Origin: Spirochaetes bacterium ADurb.BinA120
GTDB lineage: Bacteria; Spirochaetota; UBA4802; UBA5368
DNA length: 64,000 bases
Assembly: GCA_002069125.1 (NCBI GenBank)
Contig: MVZN01000005.1
Location: 29,491-93,490 of the forward strand
Reading direction: 5' to 3'
Position 1 is the first letter of the stretch; every line of letters starts with the position of its first letter. Below, in pieces: positions 33,314 to 41,209 of the stretch. Under the pieces are notes generated by a model. The model did no database searches and was not told the origin of the DNA. It saw only the letters and a program-made list of their open reading frames with translations. The translations under genes and the position numbers were made by a program.

Positions 33314-34992
33314 CCATAAACAGGCCCGTCATCGTTCAAAGCGACAACACCATCCTTCTCGAAGTGGACAATCCCGAATTCGAGAACGCGCGCGATGCCA
33401 TATCGCCCTTCGCCGAACTCGAAAAAAGTCCCGAGCACATCCACACATATCGGGTAACGCCGCTTTCCCTGTGGAACGCGGCCTCGTCCGGCCTGAACAC
33501 TGAGTCCATCGTCGGGGCCCTCGAACAATATTCCCGCTACGACATCCCCGAGATCGTCCTTACCACTGTGGCCGAGCAGATGCGCAGATACGGCCTGATC
33601 CGGCTGGTCCGACGGGAAGGCCGGATGCTGCTCGTTTCCTCGGACGCCCTGCTATTAAACGAGATCGTGCGCGACCGCAAGATCCAGTCGTTCATAACCG
33701 CTCCGGTCGACGAACATACCGTCGAAATCAAGGCCGACCTGCGAGGGCACATCAAGCAGGCGCTGATCAAGCTTGGCTTTCCCGTCGAGGACACGGCCGG
33801 ATACGAGGACGGCGACCCGCTCGTTTTCAATCTTCGCTCTACGGCCCTATCGGGAAATCCGTTCGTCATCCGCGACTATCAGCGAAGCGCCGTCAACGCC
33901 TACTACCGCGGAGGCGGCCCCGAGGGAGGAAGCGGGGTGGTGGTGCTGCCGTGCGGCGCGGGGAAGACCATGGTGGGGATCGGGGCGATGGCCCTGCTCC
34001 AAACCGAAACGCTCATCCTGGTGACGAACACCGTGGCCATCCGCCAGTGGCGCGAGGAACTATTGGACAAGACCGACATCCCCCCCGGCATGATAGGCGA
34101 ATTCTCCGGCGAAAAGAAGGAGGTGATGCCCGTCACGGTGGCCACCTACAACATTCTCACATATCGCAGGAAGAAAAACCAGGACTTTCTGCACTTCGAC
34201 CTGTTCCGCTCGAAAAACTGGGGGCTTATAATATACGACGAGGTGCACCTGCTCCCGGCGCCGGTATTTCGCATGACATCCGAGATCCAGTCCAAGCGCA
34301 GGCTCGGACTCACGGCCACGCTGATCCGCGAGGACGGGATGGAGGCCGACGTGTTCAGTCTCATCGGCCCGAAAAAATACGACATCCCCTGGAAGATCCT
34401 GGAAAAATCCAACTGGATCGCGGAGGCCGTCTGCACCGAAGTGCGCATAGAGCTCCCGGAGCACCTGCGGTACCAGTATTCCATTGCGAAGGACCGAGAG
34501 AAATTCCGCATATCCTCCGAAAACGAGGACAAGATGGAGATTGCGGCCACCCTGCTCGAGCACCACAACGGAGCGAGCATCCTCATTATCGGCCAGTACA
34601 TAGCACAGCTCGAGGAGCTGAGGCGCCGCTTCGGTTTCCCGCTCATAACCGGGGCGACTCCCATCACCGAGCGCGAAAAGCTGTACGCCGATTTTAAAAA
34701 GGGGACCATCAAGGTGCTAATAGTATCCAAGGTCGCCAATTTCTCGATAGACCTTCCCGACGCGAACGTCGCCATACAGGTCTCCGGGACCTTCGGCTCC
34801 CGCCAGGAGGAGGCGCAGCGCTTAGGCCGGATACTCAGGCCAAAAAAGGGCGAGAACCGCGCCTACTTCTACACAATCATCACCTCCAACAGCGTCGAGG
34901 AAAAGTTCGCGCACAACCGCCAGCTCTTCCTCACGGAGCAGGGTTACACCTACGTCATCCTCAACCGGGAAATGTTCGATGAGCGTTTTTAG
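33310..34992 (+). CDS. XPB/Ssl2-like DNA helicase
   Basis: 560 residues. An N-terminal domain with TYRVTPLSLWNAASSG (helicase_C_3-like) is followed by the SF2 core: Walker A LPCGAGKT (near 214), DEVH box YDEVHLLPAP (near 309), motif III GLTATLIREDG, and motif VI QRLGRILRPKKG. This is the bacterial form of the eukaryotic TFIIH helicase XPB, known from spirochaetes, actinobacteria and others. It opens DNA 3'-to-5' and is thought to act in repair. The partner nuclease Bax1, found in archaea, is absent here. It overlaps the upstream gene by ATGA. Confidence 0.95.
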   Translation: MTINRPVIVQSDNTILLEVDNPEFENARDAISPFAELEKSPEHIHTYRVTPLSLWNAASSGLNTESIVGALEQYSRYDIPEIVLTTVAEQMRRYGLIRLVRREGRMLLVSSDALLLNEIVRDRKIQSFITAPVDEHTVEIKADLRGHIKQALIKLGFPVEDTAGYEDGDPLVFNLRSTALSGNPFVIRDYQRSAVNAYYRGGGPEGGSGVVVLPCGAGKTMVGIGAMALLQTETLILVTNTVAIRQWREELLDKTDIPPGMIGEFSGEKKEVMPVTVATYNILTYRRKKNQDFLHFDLFRSKNWGLIIYDEVHLLPAPVFRMTSEIQSKRRLGLTATLIREDGMEADVFSLIGPKKYDIPWKILEKSNWIAEAVCTEVRIELPEHLRYQYSIAKDREKFRISSENEDKMEIAATLLEHHNGASILIIGQYIAQLEELRRRFGFPLITGATPITEREKLYADFKKGTIKVLIVSKVANFSIDLPDANVAIQVSGTFGSRQEEAQRLGRILRPKKGENRAYFYTIITSNSVEEKFAHNRQLFLTEQGYTYVILNREMFDERF

Positions 34993-36949
34993 AACGCTCC
35001 CGGCCCTTTTATCCATATTCTGTTTCGCCGCGCCGGCATTTGCCGCCGGGTCCAGGGTCTTTGTCCTGTCGGAAAAAAGCGGGGTGCTCGCCTCCACCGA
35101 CAATGGAAAGAGCTGGTCCCGGGAGAGCGAAGGCCTTCCGGAGGGCCTGTTTCCCCTTTCCATGCACGCCGGCCCCTCCGGCGAGCTGTACATCACCACC
35201 CTCCAAAATGGACTCTATACTCTCTCTAACGGAGCCTCACGATGGAAGGCGCTTAACCTCGACATGTTCCTAATGCGCTCGGAGCTGCATCCCGGGCGGT
35301 ACCGAAAGATCACCGCCTTCGCCGCTGACTCCCTCAGGCCGGGCGCCCTTGCGCTCGCGACAAAACACGCCCTTTACACCTCACGCGATGGGGGAAGGAG
35401 CTGGAACAGGGCGCCCATGGGCTCGCTCGAGCACAATCACTACATCACCGCGCTCGCCTTCGGCCCCCAAGGCGCGCTGTACGTCGGGACCTCCTTCCAC
35501 GGAATTTACAGGCTGACGGAGCGCGGCCTTGTCGCCTCGTCGACGGACCTGCCCTCCGAGCCCTACTCCAAAGACATTGCCTTTCGCGAGGAGGTGGGCG
35601 CCATCGCCGCGGACCCGTCCAGCCCCGCCCTTATGTACGCGGCGATGAATTTCGGCGGCGGCCTGTTCGCCTCACGCGACGGAGGCCGCTCGTGGAAGGC
35701 CATGTCGCCGCCGGAGGGGAGGGCGTTTCGACTCGTCGACACCCTTTCGGTGACGGGCGATTCCGTCTATATATGCGCCGACGGCGGGGCGTGGCGCTTC
35801 AACTCACGCACCGGCGCATGGAGCTCCCTTTCGATCGATGAGATCAAGCGGCGCGCCCCGCGCGGGGAGGCGCCGCTCGCCTTCCTCGTGTTGGAGGCGA
35901 ACGGGACCCATCCCCCGCTCTTCTACCGCTTAGGCATACCGGCGGCCCGGAGGGAAAAAGCCCCTCTCGAAGCCGCCGCGAACAGGCGGGCCCTCTACGC
36001 AAGCGTGCCTGCCGTCCGGCGAAACCTCGCCGGGCTCGTGTCCGAGATAAAGGACTGCGGCCTCAACGCCATGGTCATCGACATGAAGGACGACGTGGGA
36101 AACCTGTACTTCCCGACCGGAAACGAGACAGCGCTTCGCGCCGGCGCCGCCCGAAGGCCGCTCGACGTCGTCGCCCTGCTTTCGAGGCTCCGCCGTGAGG
36201 GAATTTATTCGATCGCTCGCGTTGTGGTGTTCAAGGACCCAAAGCTTTTCAATTACGACGGCCACCGGCACGCCATATGGAACGCGCGCACAGACGCCCC
36301 CTGGCGCGGCGCCGAGGGCGAATACTGGGTCGATCCACATTCGCGCATTGTGCAGGACTACAATATAGGGATCGCGCGCGAGCTGGCAAAGCTTGGCTTC
36401 GACGAGATACAGTTCGACTACATACGATTTCCGTCCGACGGGCCCACCCACCTGTGCCGCTACCGGCACCGTCGCCAAAACGACGCCTTTAAGTCCGAGG
36501 TGATAGGCGATTTTTTAGAGCGGGCGAAACGCTCAATTCCAGTTCCCATCTCGGCGGACATTTACGGCTTCAACGCCATGTACCGTTTCGGCAACTGGAT
36601 AGGCCAGGACGCCGAGGTGATCGCCTCGATAGTCGACGCTGTTTGCCCAATGGTGTACCCGTCGCACTTCGGCGGCCGCTATTACAGACGCTTTCCGGGC
36701 GATGGGCACCCGTATCGGATCGTATTGGACAGCGGTATCCGCGGCCGGATAATTACAGGAGGAGGCGCGCCTATCCGGCCCTATCTGCAGGCCTTTAAAA
36801 TGCTCTCCCCCACCTGGGGGCCCGGGTACATACGCGCCCAGACGGACGGCGTCCGTAACAGCGGGGTGAGCGGCTACACCTTCTGGAACGCGAGGGGCGA
36901 GTACGACATGGTACGGCGCGCGCTTGGCGGAAAGCGTCCGGATAGATAA
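34979..36949 (+). CDS. exported DUF4015 glycoside-hydrolase-like protein with BNR-type repeats
   Basis: 656 residues with a signal peptide (MSVFRTLPALLSIFCFAAPAFA). Residues about 25-310 hold BNR/sortilin-like repeats with the Asp-box pattern (STDNGKSWSRES, SRDGGRSWNRAP, SRDGGRSWKAMS), a beta-propeller. From about 340 on, LVSEIKDCGLNAMVIDMKDDVGNLY and FDEIQFDYIRFPSDG match DUF4015, a putative glycosidase TIM barrel; the Asp and Glu of EIQFDYIRFP are candidate active-site residues. Probably periplasmic or surface-bound. It overlaps the helicase gene by 14 bases, an odd pairing for an exported protein. Confidence 0.85.
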   Translation: MSVFRTLPALLSIFCFAAPAFAAGSRVFVLSEKSGVLASTDNGKSWSRESEGLPEGLFPLSMHAGPSGELYITTLQNGLYTLSNGASRWKALNLDMFLMRSELHPGRYRKITAFAADSLRPGALALATKHALYTSRDGGRSWNRAPMGSLEHNHYITALAFGPQGALYVGTSFHGIYRLTERGLVASSTDLPSEPYSKDIAFREEVGAIAADPSSPALMYAAMNFGGGLFASRDGGRSWKAMSPPEGRAFRLVDTLSVTGDSVYICADGGAWRFNSRTGAWSSLSIDEIKRRAPRGEAPLAFLVLEANGTHPPLFYRLGIPAARREKAPLEAAANRRALYASVPAVRRNLAGLVSEIKDCGLNAMVIDMKDDVGNLYFPTGNETALRAGAARRPLDVVALLSRLRREGIYSIARVVVFKDPKLFNYDGHRHAIWNARTDAPWRGAEGEYWVDPHSRIVQDYNIGIARELAKLGFDEIQFDYIRFPSDGPTHLCRYRHRRQNDAFKSEVIGDFLERAKRSIPVPISADIYGFNAMYRFGNWIGQDAEVIASIVDAVCPMVYPSHFGGRYYRRFPGDGHPYRIVLDSGIRGRIITGGGAPIRPYLQAFKMLSPTWGPGYIRAQTDGVRNSGVSGYTFWNARGEYDMVRRALGGKRPDR

Positions 36950-37008
36950 GCCGCCGCAGTCCGGTTTCCGCTCTAAAGATCCTCCGCTCAAATGCCGATA
37001 ATGGCTCC

Positions 37009-37308
37009 ATGAAGATCTCGACAGGCATAGCGGAGGTCCAGCTCTCCACCTATCAGCCCACCCGAATAGTATCGGAGAAGGCCTTTCTGTGGCCCGCGTA
37101 CAACGCCGGCAGGATAACGCCCATACACGGCATCATGCGGCAGACCGAGTCGCAGGCCGCGTATATAACGCCCTCGCCGGAGGAGCGGGACCGACTGCTC
37201 GGCGAGCTCTTCAACTCGCCGGCGCCGGAATATTCGGCTAACGGCAGGGTTTTCTCCAACCGCTACATGTCCTATCAGCCCGGCACCTTCTTCGACGCGC
37301 TTGCCTGA
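37009..37308 (+). CDS. small unrecognised protein
   Basis: 99 residues from ATG 37009. No signal peptide, membrane segment or known motif. The sequence (MKISTGIAEVQLSTYQPTRI) is of low charge and rich in Tyr, Pro and Ser. Upstream there is no strong Shine-Dalgarno. It follows the DUF4015 gene by 59 bases on the same strand. Coding status is moderately likely because the amino-acid composition is not that of a shadow frame; function unknown. Confidence 0.5.
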   Translation: MKISTGIAEVQLSTYQPTRIVSEKAFLWPAYNAGRITPIHGIMRQTESQAAYITPSPEERDRLLGELFNSPAPEYSANGRVFSNRYMSYQPGTFFDALA

Positions 37309-37368
37309 AAATTCTACCGGCCGAAACCTCCGGCGTACATCGCAATACGGGCGGCACGGTAAAAAGAC

Positions 37369-37397
37369 TTGACGGGACGACCATTTTTGCATATATT
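37369..37397 (+). promoter_or_regulatory. sigma-70 promoter of the barrel gene
   Basis: TTGACG (37369-37374), a 17-base spacer and TATATT (37392-37397) form a strong sigma-70 promoter. It leaves a leader of about 130 bases before the start at 37532. Confidence 0.7.
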
Positions 37398-37531
37398 ACC
37401 GTTAGATTGAATAGGGACCGACGGAAAGCGGCTTAACCGCCTTTAAAAATACCATGGCTACACGCTTGACCGGCGCCCCTTTTTTAGAATCACCATCTAT
37501 CATCAATATCATCACCTATGGAGGACATTCC

Positions 37532-38155
37532 ATGAGAAAGCTTTTCGCGGTACTAGCTGTGTTTGCCTTTGTATTCGCATTTTCTTTCGGCGCACAGGCC
37601 CAGACTCTTACGACGGACATAGTATTTTTGAAGCTTGGGTATATCCCGCTTTCAAACACGAATTACAAGGATCATTCTGAAGATCTCGAGTCCAGAGGCT
37701 TAGCCATCCAGGGGGAATACAACCTGAATTTTGACGGCTTTCTGCTTGGATTCGGCCTGGAATATCAGAGGCTGAAGACTGAATGGGATGGTGAATTGGG
37801 TCACATCAACCAGTTTATCCAGCCCATGATCTCCGCTAAATATGCCGCATTGGGCGGGCTCTATGTAGGCGCCGGGCTTTCTGGTAAGTATCTCATAGCT
37901 ACCGAAGAGATGAGGGGCAGCGGAGGTGCTGAGTGGCAAAAGAAATTCGACCTCTGGATAAACGGCATCATGGGCTATTATATGCCGATCGGCGAGGGCG
38001 TTTTCCTCGACCTGGAAGGCCGCTTCGGATACAATCTCACGAAGAATCAGTTTACAAAAGTTAAAGGATTCTCCGGCGAGGATAAACTCAACTCCAGCTA
38101 CGATCTCGCCTTTTACGTAGGCGTGGGCTTTCGCACGGCCGCGTCCGATTATTAA
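37532..38155 (+). CDS. outer-membrane beta-barrel protein (opacity-like)
   Basis: 207 residues from ATG 37532, preceded by GGAGG at a good distance; the longer frame adds a non-secretory N-terminus. The signal peptide is MRKLFAVLAVFAFVFAFSFGAQAQ. The rest is alternating strands (GLEYQRLKTEWDGELG, LGGLYVGAGLSGKYLIA, GVFLDLEGRFGYNL, YDLAFYVGVGFRTAAS) as in small 8-strand OmpA/opacity-type barrels. It stands alone with its own promoter and terminator. The coding sequence looks more AT-rich than its neighbours, as expected for a strongly expressed or recently acquired gene. Confidence 0.8.
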   Translation: MRKLFAVLAVFAFVFAFSFGAQAQTLTTDIVFLKLGYIPLSNTNYKDHSEDLESRGLAIQGEYNLNFDGFLLGFGLEYQRLKTEWDGELGHINQFIQPMISAKYAALGGLYVGAGLSGKYLIATEEMRGSGGAEWQKKFDLWINGIMGYYMPIGEGVFLDLEGRFGYNLTKNQFTKVKGFSGEDKLNSSYDLAFYVGVGFRTAASDY

Positions 38156-38182
38156 GACTCACGCTTCATCTGCCACGTCCAG

Positions 38183-38206
38183 CCCCCGCCCATGGCGGGG
38201 GTTTTT
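38183..38206 (+). terminator. intrinsic terminator of the barrel gene
   Basis: CCCCCGCC (38183-38190) pairs with GGCGGGGG (38194-38201) over a CAT loop, directly followed by TTTTT (38202-38206). A textbook rho-independent terminator, 28 bases after the stop. Confidence 0.92.
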
Positions 38207-38304
38207 AAATCCTCTCAGCCGCTGGCAGCCCACCTTTAATAACGGGGAGCCTCCATTCAAAGTGCCTTACAAGGTACTTAATCCAATAGTACGGAAGCCC
38301 AACC

Positions 38305-38348
38305 AACTCATCCCCCCGGCCCCCTTCTCTTCGGGGAAGAGAAGGGGG
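38305..38348 (+). repeat. palindromic repeat, copy A
   Basis: AACTCATCCCCCCGG followed by a perfect 13 bp hairpin, CCCCCTTCTCTTC-GGG-GAAGAGAAGGGGG (38320-38348). It matches copy B (38463-38505) in the opposite orientation with a few changes. The 38207-38760 stretch has no gene I would support; the 198-residue open frame at 38262 runs through these repeats. Confidence 0.7.
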
Positions 38349-38462
38349 AGTTCAGACATCAGGCTTTCTGGAGATATTCGACAACTGGCCCGCGATGGCC
38401 GGTTCCTTCTGGAATCGATTCCGGAAGTGGTCCTGCAGCGCCTTATGGATCATGACGCGATA

Positions 38463-38505
38463 CCCCCTCTCTTTCGTTTAAAGAGAGGGGGCTGGGGGGT
38501 GAGTT
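38463..38505 (-). repeat. palindromic repeat, copy B (inverted)
   Basis: CCCCCTCTCTTT (38463-38474) pairs with AAAGAGAGGGGG (38480-38491); then CTGGGGGGTGAGTT follows, the reverse complement of the AACTCA-CCCCCC leader of copy A. The two copies are 114 bases apart and point inwards. They look like REP or MITE-type mobile palindromes. Confidence 0.7.
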
Positions 38506-38648
38506 CGAAAAGCTCCCGGCCGAAAACCGGAAGCCCATCCCAGGAGCCTCCTTTATCAAAGGTGTGTGACGTACACGATGTGCTAATGCCGGCATTGCGA
38601 CATGACGTCGCGTCTTTAGCCGGCCGCCGGAGGCGGGAGGATTCCAAA

Positions 38649-38684
38649 GCCCGTAAGCGCGCAAGCATTTGCGCGCTTACGGGC
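38649..38684. repeat. perfect 16 bp palindrome
   Basis: GCCCGTAAGCGCGCAA (38649-38664) pairs exactly with TTGCGCGCTTACGGGC (38669-38684) over a GCAT loop. It has no T tract, and sits eight bases before the bidirectional terminator at 38692. Confidence 0.75.
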
Positions 38685-38691
38685 GCCAATA

Positions 38692-38719
38692 AAAAACCCG
38701 CTCTTTCGAGCGGGTTTTT
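38692..38719. terminator. bidirectional intrinsic terminator
   Basis: AAAAACCCGCTC-TTTC-GAGCGGGTTTTT, a GC stem flanked by A5 and T5, works in both directions. On the minus strand it lies 41 bases after the first flagellin stop. Confidence 0.92.
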
Positions 38720-38760
38720 GCGGTTGCGGTATTCCCTATCGTTTCGTCCATCTCTCTGTA

Positions 38761-39612
38761 TCAGCCCCCGAGAAGCTGGAGGACCGTCCTCGTTTTCATG
38801 TTGGCCTGGGCCAGCATCGCAGTACCACTCTGAACCAGAATCTGGTCCTTCGTGAAGTTCACCAGAGTTTCCGCCATGTCCGCGTCGCGTATGCGGCTTT
38901 CGGACGCCTGGATGTTCTCATAGGCATTCATGAGACCCTTCGAGGCGTACTCCATCCTGTTGTAGTAAGCGCCAAGGTCCGCTCTCTGCTTCGCGATCTT
39001 CTGCAGCGCGTCGTCCACGATCCCGATTGTGCGGTTCGAGTTGTCGGCCGTGCTGAGGTTCGCGAGGAACTTGCCGGTCTTTTCCTTGAGGTTGAGCCCC
39101 ATCGACGTCATGGTCCCTATATAGACCCTCTCGCGCTGGTGCATGTTGGGCCCCATGTGGAACCACATGCTCGCCTTCGGGTTGGTCCTCGAGAACTCTC
39201 CCAGGAGGAGCTTGAATTTGTTGAACTCCGCCTGCGACGCGATACGGTCAATCTCGTCGATCAGCGCCGAAACCTCGACCTGGATAAGCTGCCTGTCCTC
39301 CTGGGTGTAGATGCCGTTGGAGGACTGAACCGCGAGCACCCGAATCCTCTGGAGGATCGAAGATGTCTGGTCCAGGTAGCCTTCCGTGGTCTGCACGAAG
39401 GACATGCCGTCCTCGGTGTTGCGCTCGGCCTGGCGAAGTCCCATGATCTGGGTCCTCATCTTTTCGGAAACCGCAAGGCCCGATGCGTCGTCGCCGGATC
39501 TGTTGATGCGCATGCCGGAAGAGAGCTTTTCCATCGAACTGTTCACGTCCCAGTGCTTGAACTTAAGCACCCTGTTCGCGTTGATGGCGCTCATGTTGTG
39601 ATTGATAATCAT
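38761..39612 (-). CDS. flaB: periplasmic flagellar filament core protein FlaB, copy 1
   Basis: 283 residues. The flagellin N-domain ([40 protein letters not shown]) and C-domain ([41 protein letters not shown]) are joined by a short middle with the spirochaete-specific [16 protein letters not shown]. It is built into the core of the periplasmic flagellum. AAAGGAG lies upstream; a hairpin lies in the leader and a bidirectional terminator downstream. It is the second of two tandem flaB genes, 206 bases after copy 2. The distal lobe is absent, as usual for FlaB. Confidence 0.96.
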   Translation of the reverse strand: MIINHNMSAINANRVLKFKHWDVNSSMEKLSSGMRINRSGDDASGLAVSEKMRTQIMGLRQAERNTEDGMSFVQTTEGYLDQTSSILQRIRVLAVQSSNGIYTQEDRQLIQVEVSALIDEIDRIASQAEFNKFKLLLGEFSRTNPKASMWFHMGPNMHQRERVYIGTMTSMGLNLKEKTGKFLANLSTADNSNRTIGIVDDALQKIAKQRADLGAYYNRMEYASKGLMNAYENIQASESRIRDADMAETLVNFTKDQILVQSGTAMLAQANMKTRTVLQLLGG

Positions 39613-39638
39613 ACGTCACACTCCTTTGTTTGGTGTAG

Positions 39639-39658
39639 GCCCGATCTCCCTATCGGGC
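39639..39658 (-). promoter_or_regulatory. leader hairpin before flaB copy 1
   Basis: GCCCGAT (39639-39645) pairs with ATCGGGC (39652-39658) with a six-base loop, about 26 bases upstream of the flaB start. It may stabilise the mRNA or end transcripts from copy 2. On the minus strand the sequence AAAGCCCGATAG also resembles a flagellar sigma-28 -10 box (GCCGATAA), a weak alternative. Confidence 0.4.
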
Positions 39659-39818
39659 TTTAAGTCCGGGTTGCACTAAATAGTCAGGGAATACCTTCTA
39701 TTCACTGCAACCATCCATTCCTCGGCAAAGGAAAGGATGCCTGCAGCGACAATCCCTTCAAGTTTTCAAAGAGCGTCTTCCCTCCGCAGGGCCGTCCCGG
39801 CGGCGGGTGGGCCCGCCC

Positions 39819-40664
39819 CTATCTCAGGAGCTGCAGTACGCCCTGCGGCTTGGCGTTGGCGTGCGCAAGCATCGCCGTGCCGCTTTGAACCAGTATCTGG
39901 TTCTTTGTGAAATCGACCGTAACCTCGGCCATGTCGGCGTCGCGTATACGGCTTTCGGACGCCTGGATGTTCTCGTACGCGTTCATGAGGCCCTTCGCCG
40001 CGTGCTCCATGCGGTTGTAATACGCCCCAAGGTCGGCGCGCTGCTTGGCTATGATGTGCAGCGCCTGATCGAACACGCCTATGTTGCGGTTCGCCATCTC
40101 CGGCGTCGAAAGGGTTAGCGGGTCGCCCAGCATGTCCTTTAGATTCAGCGCTCGTGCCGTCATGGTCTGGATATAGATGCGCTCCCGCTGGTGCATATTG
40201 GGCCCCATGTGGAACCACATGGACATGGTCCTGCTTAGCCGGGCAAAATCGCCCTGGAGCAGGTTCATCTTGTTGAACTCCGCCTGGGAGGCTATGCGGT
40301 CGACCTCGTCCACGAGCTGCGAAACCTCCACCTGGATCAGTTGACGGTCGTCGGGCGTATAAATTCCGTTGGACGACTGAACGGCCAGCACGCGCATGCG
40401 CTGGATGATCTCGGTAAGCTGCTGCAGATATCCTTCGGTGGTCTGGATGAGTGACATGCCGTCCTCGGTGTTGCGCTCGGCCTGCCTGAGGCCCATCACC
40501 TGGGTCCTCATCTTCTCCGATACGGCGAGACCCGAGGCGTCGTCGCCGGCGCGGTTTATCCGCATGCCCGACGACAGGGACTCCATGTTCTTGTCGACGT
40601 TCCAGTGCTGAAATTTCAAGACCCTGTGAGAATTGATCGCGGACAGATTGTGATTGATAATCAT
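39819..40664 (-). CDS. flaB: periplasmic flagellar filament core protein FlaB, copy 2
   Basis: 281 residues, closely similar to copy 1 in both terminal domains ([76 protein letters not shown]). The middle and the extreme C-terminus differ. Spirochaetes carry several flaB paralogues that mix in the core filament. GGAGG precedes the ATG. An AT-rich region with a tandem 10-base repeat lies upstream and may be the promoter. Confidence 0.96.
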   Translation of the reverse strand: MIINHNLSAINSHRVLKFQHWNVDKNMESLSSGMRINRAGDDASGLAVSEKMRTQVMGLRQAERNTEDGMSLIQTTEGYLQQLTEIIQRMRVLAVQSSNGIYTPDDRQLIQVEVSQLVDEVDRIASQAEFNKMNLLQGDFARLSRTMSMWFHMGPNMHQRERIYIQTMTARALNLKDMLGDPLTLSTPEMANRNIGVFDQALHIIAKQRADLGAYYNRMEHAAKGLMNAYENIQASESRIRDADMAEVTVDFTKNQILVQSGTAMLAHANAKPQGVLQLLR

Positions 40665-40785
40665 TCGATTCCTCCATGAATCATCGTGCGTCGAAGCGGC
40701 CTCCTTGCCGTTTCATACCGGACAATCTTCCCGTACGATACTATCTTCGGAATCGATAATAGTGTAATTGAAGGCGGATAAGGCT

Positions 40786-40805
40786 TATTATAGGCTATTA
40801 TAGGC
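40786..40805 (-). promoter_or_regulatory. tandem 10-base repeat in the flaB copy 2 upstream region
   Basis: On the minus strand GCCTATAATA occurs twice in tandem (40796-40805 and 40786-40795). Each contains TATAAT, and GCCTATAA is one change from the sigma-28 -10 box GCCGATAA. It lies about 125 bases upstream of flaB copy 2. The gene-free stretch 40665-41209 is otherwise AT-rich with no ORF I support. Confidence 0.4.
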
Positions 40806-41209
40806 GATTATTATAAAATATAGCCGAATATCGCAATGATCTATCCTTTTATTGTTATTTTTCGCATATTTTCCCTTAATCTCTATTTCGGTATGCCGTT
40901 CTTTTCCATTAGCGTTTTTTAATTTCCTTGAGCTTTAACACCTCCGGCCTTTATCCGGCGCTACCCGCGGCGGTCCACACCCCTTTAAAAAAGTGTTGCC
41001 AAATAATTACGAAAAACGTGTCCTCATGCGATAAACTTTTACGGTCGCGCAAGGTCGCTCCGCGCCCCGGGAAGGCGTACGGTTTCCCTCGCGACAGGAG
41101 ATCCGTGCGTTTCTCTCCGGGGGCCCTTCGTAAAGATAAACAGATTCAATACGGCGGGAAATTATTCGTACAGTAGAGCCATACTCTCGACAACTGAATC
41201 ATTCGGACG

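Noticed and set aside
38262..38855. 198-residue plus-strand frame over the repeat block
   Set aside because: It reads through two palindromic repeats, a 16 bp palindrome and a terminator and into flaB; no Shine-Dalgarno or protein motif.
39766..40677. 303-residue minus-strand frame over flaB copy 2
   Set aside because: Same strand as flaB copy 2 but another frame; the translation is Arg/Gly/His-rich and has no flagellin features.
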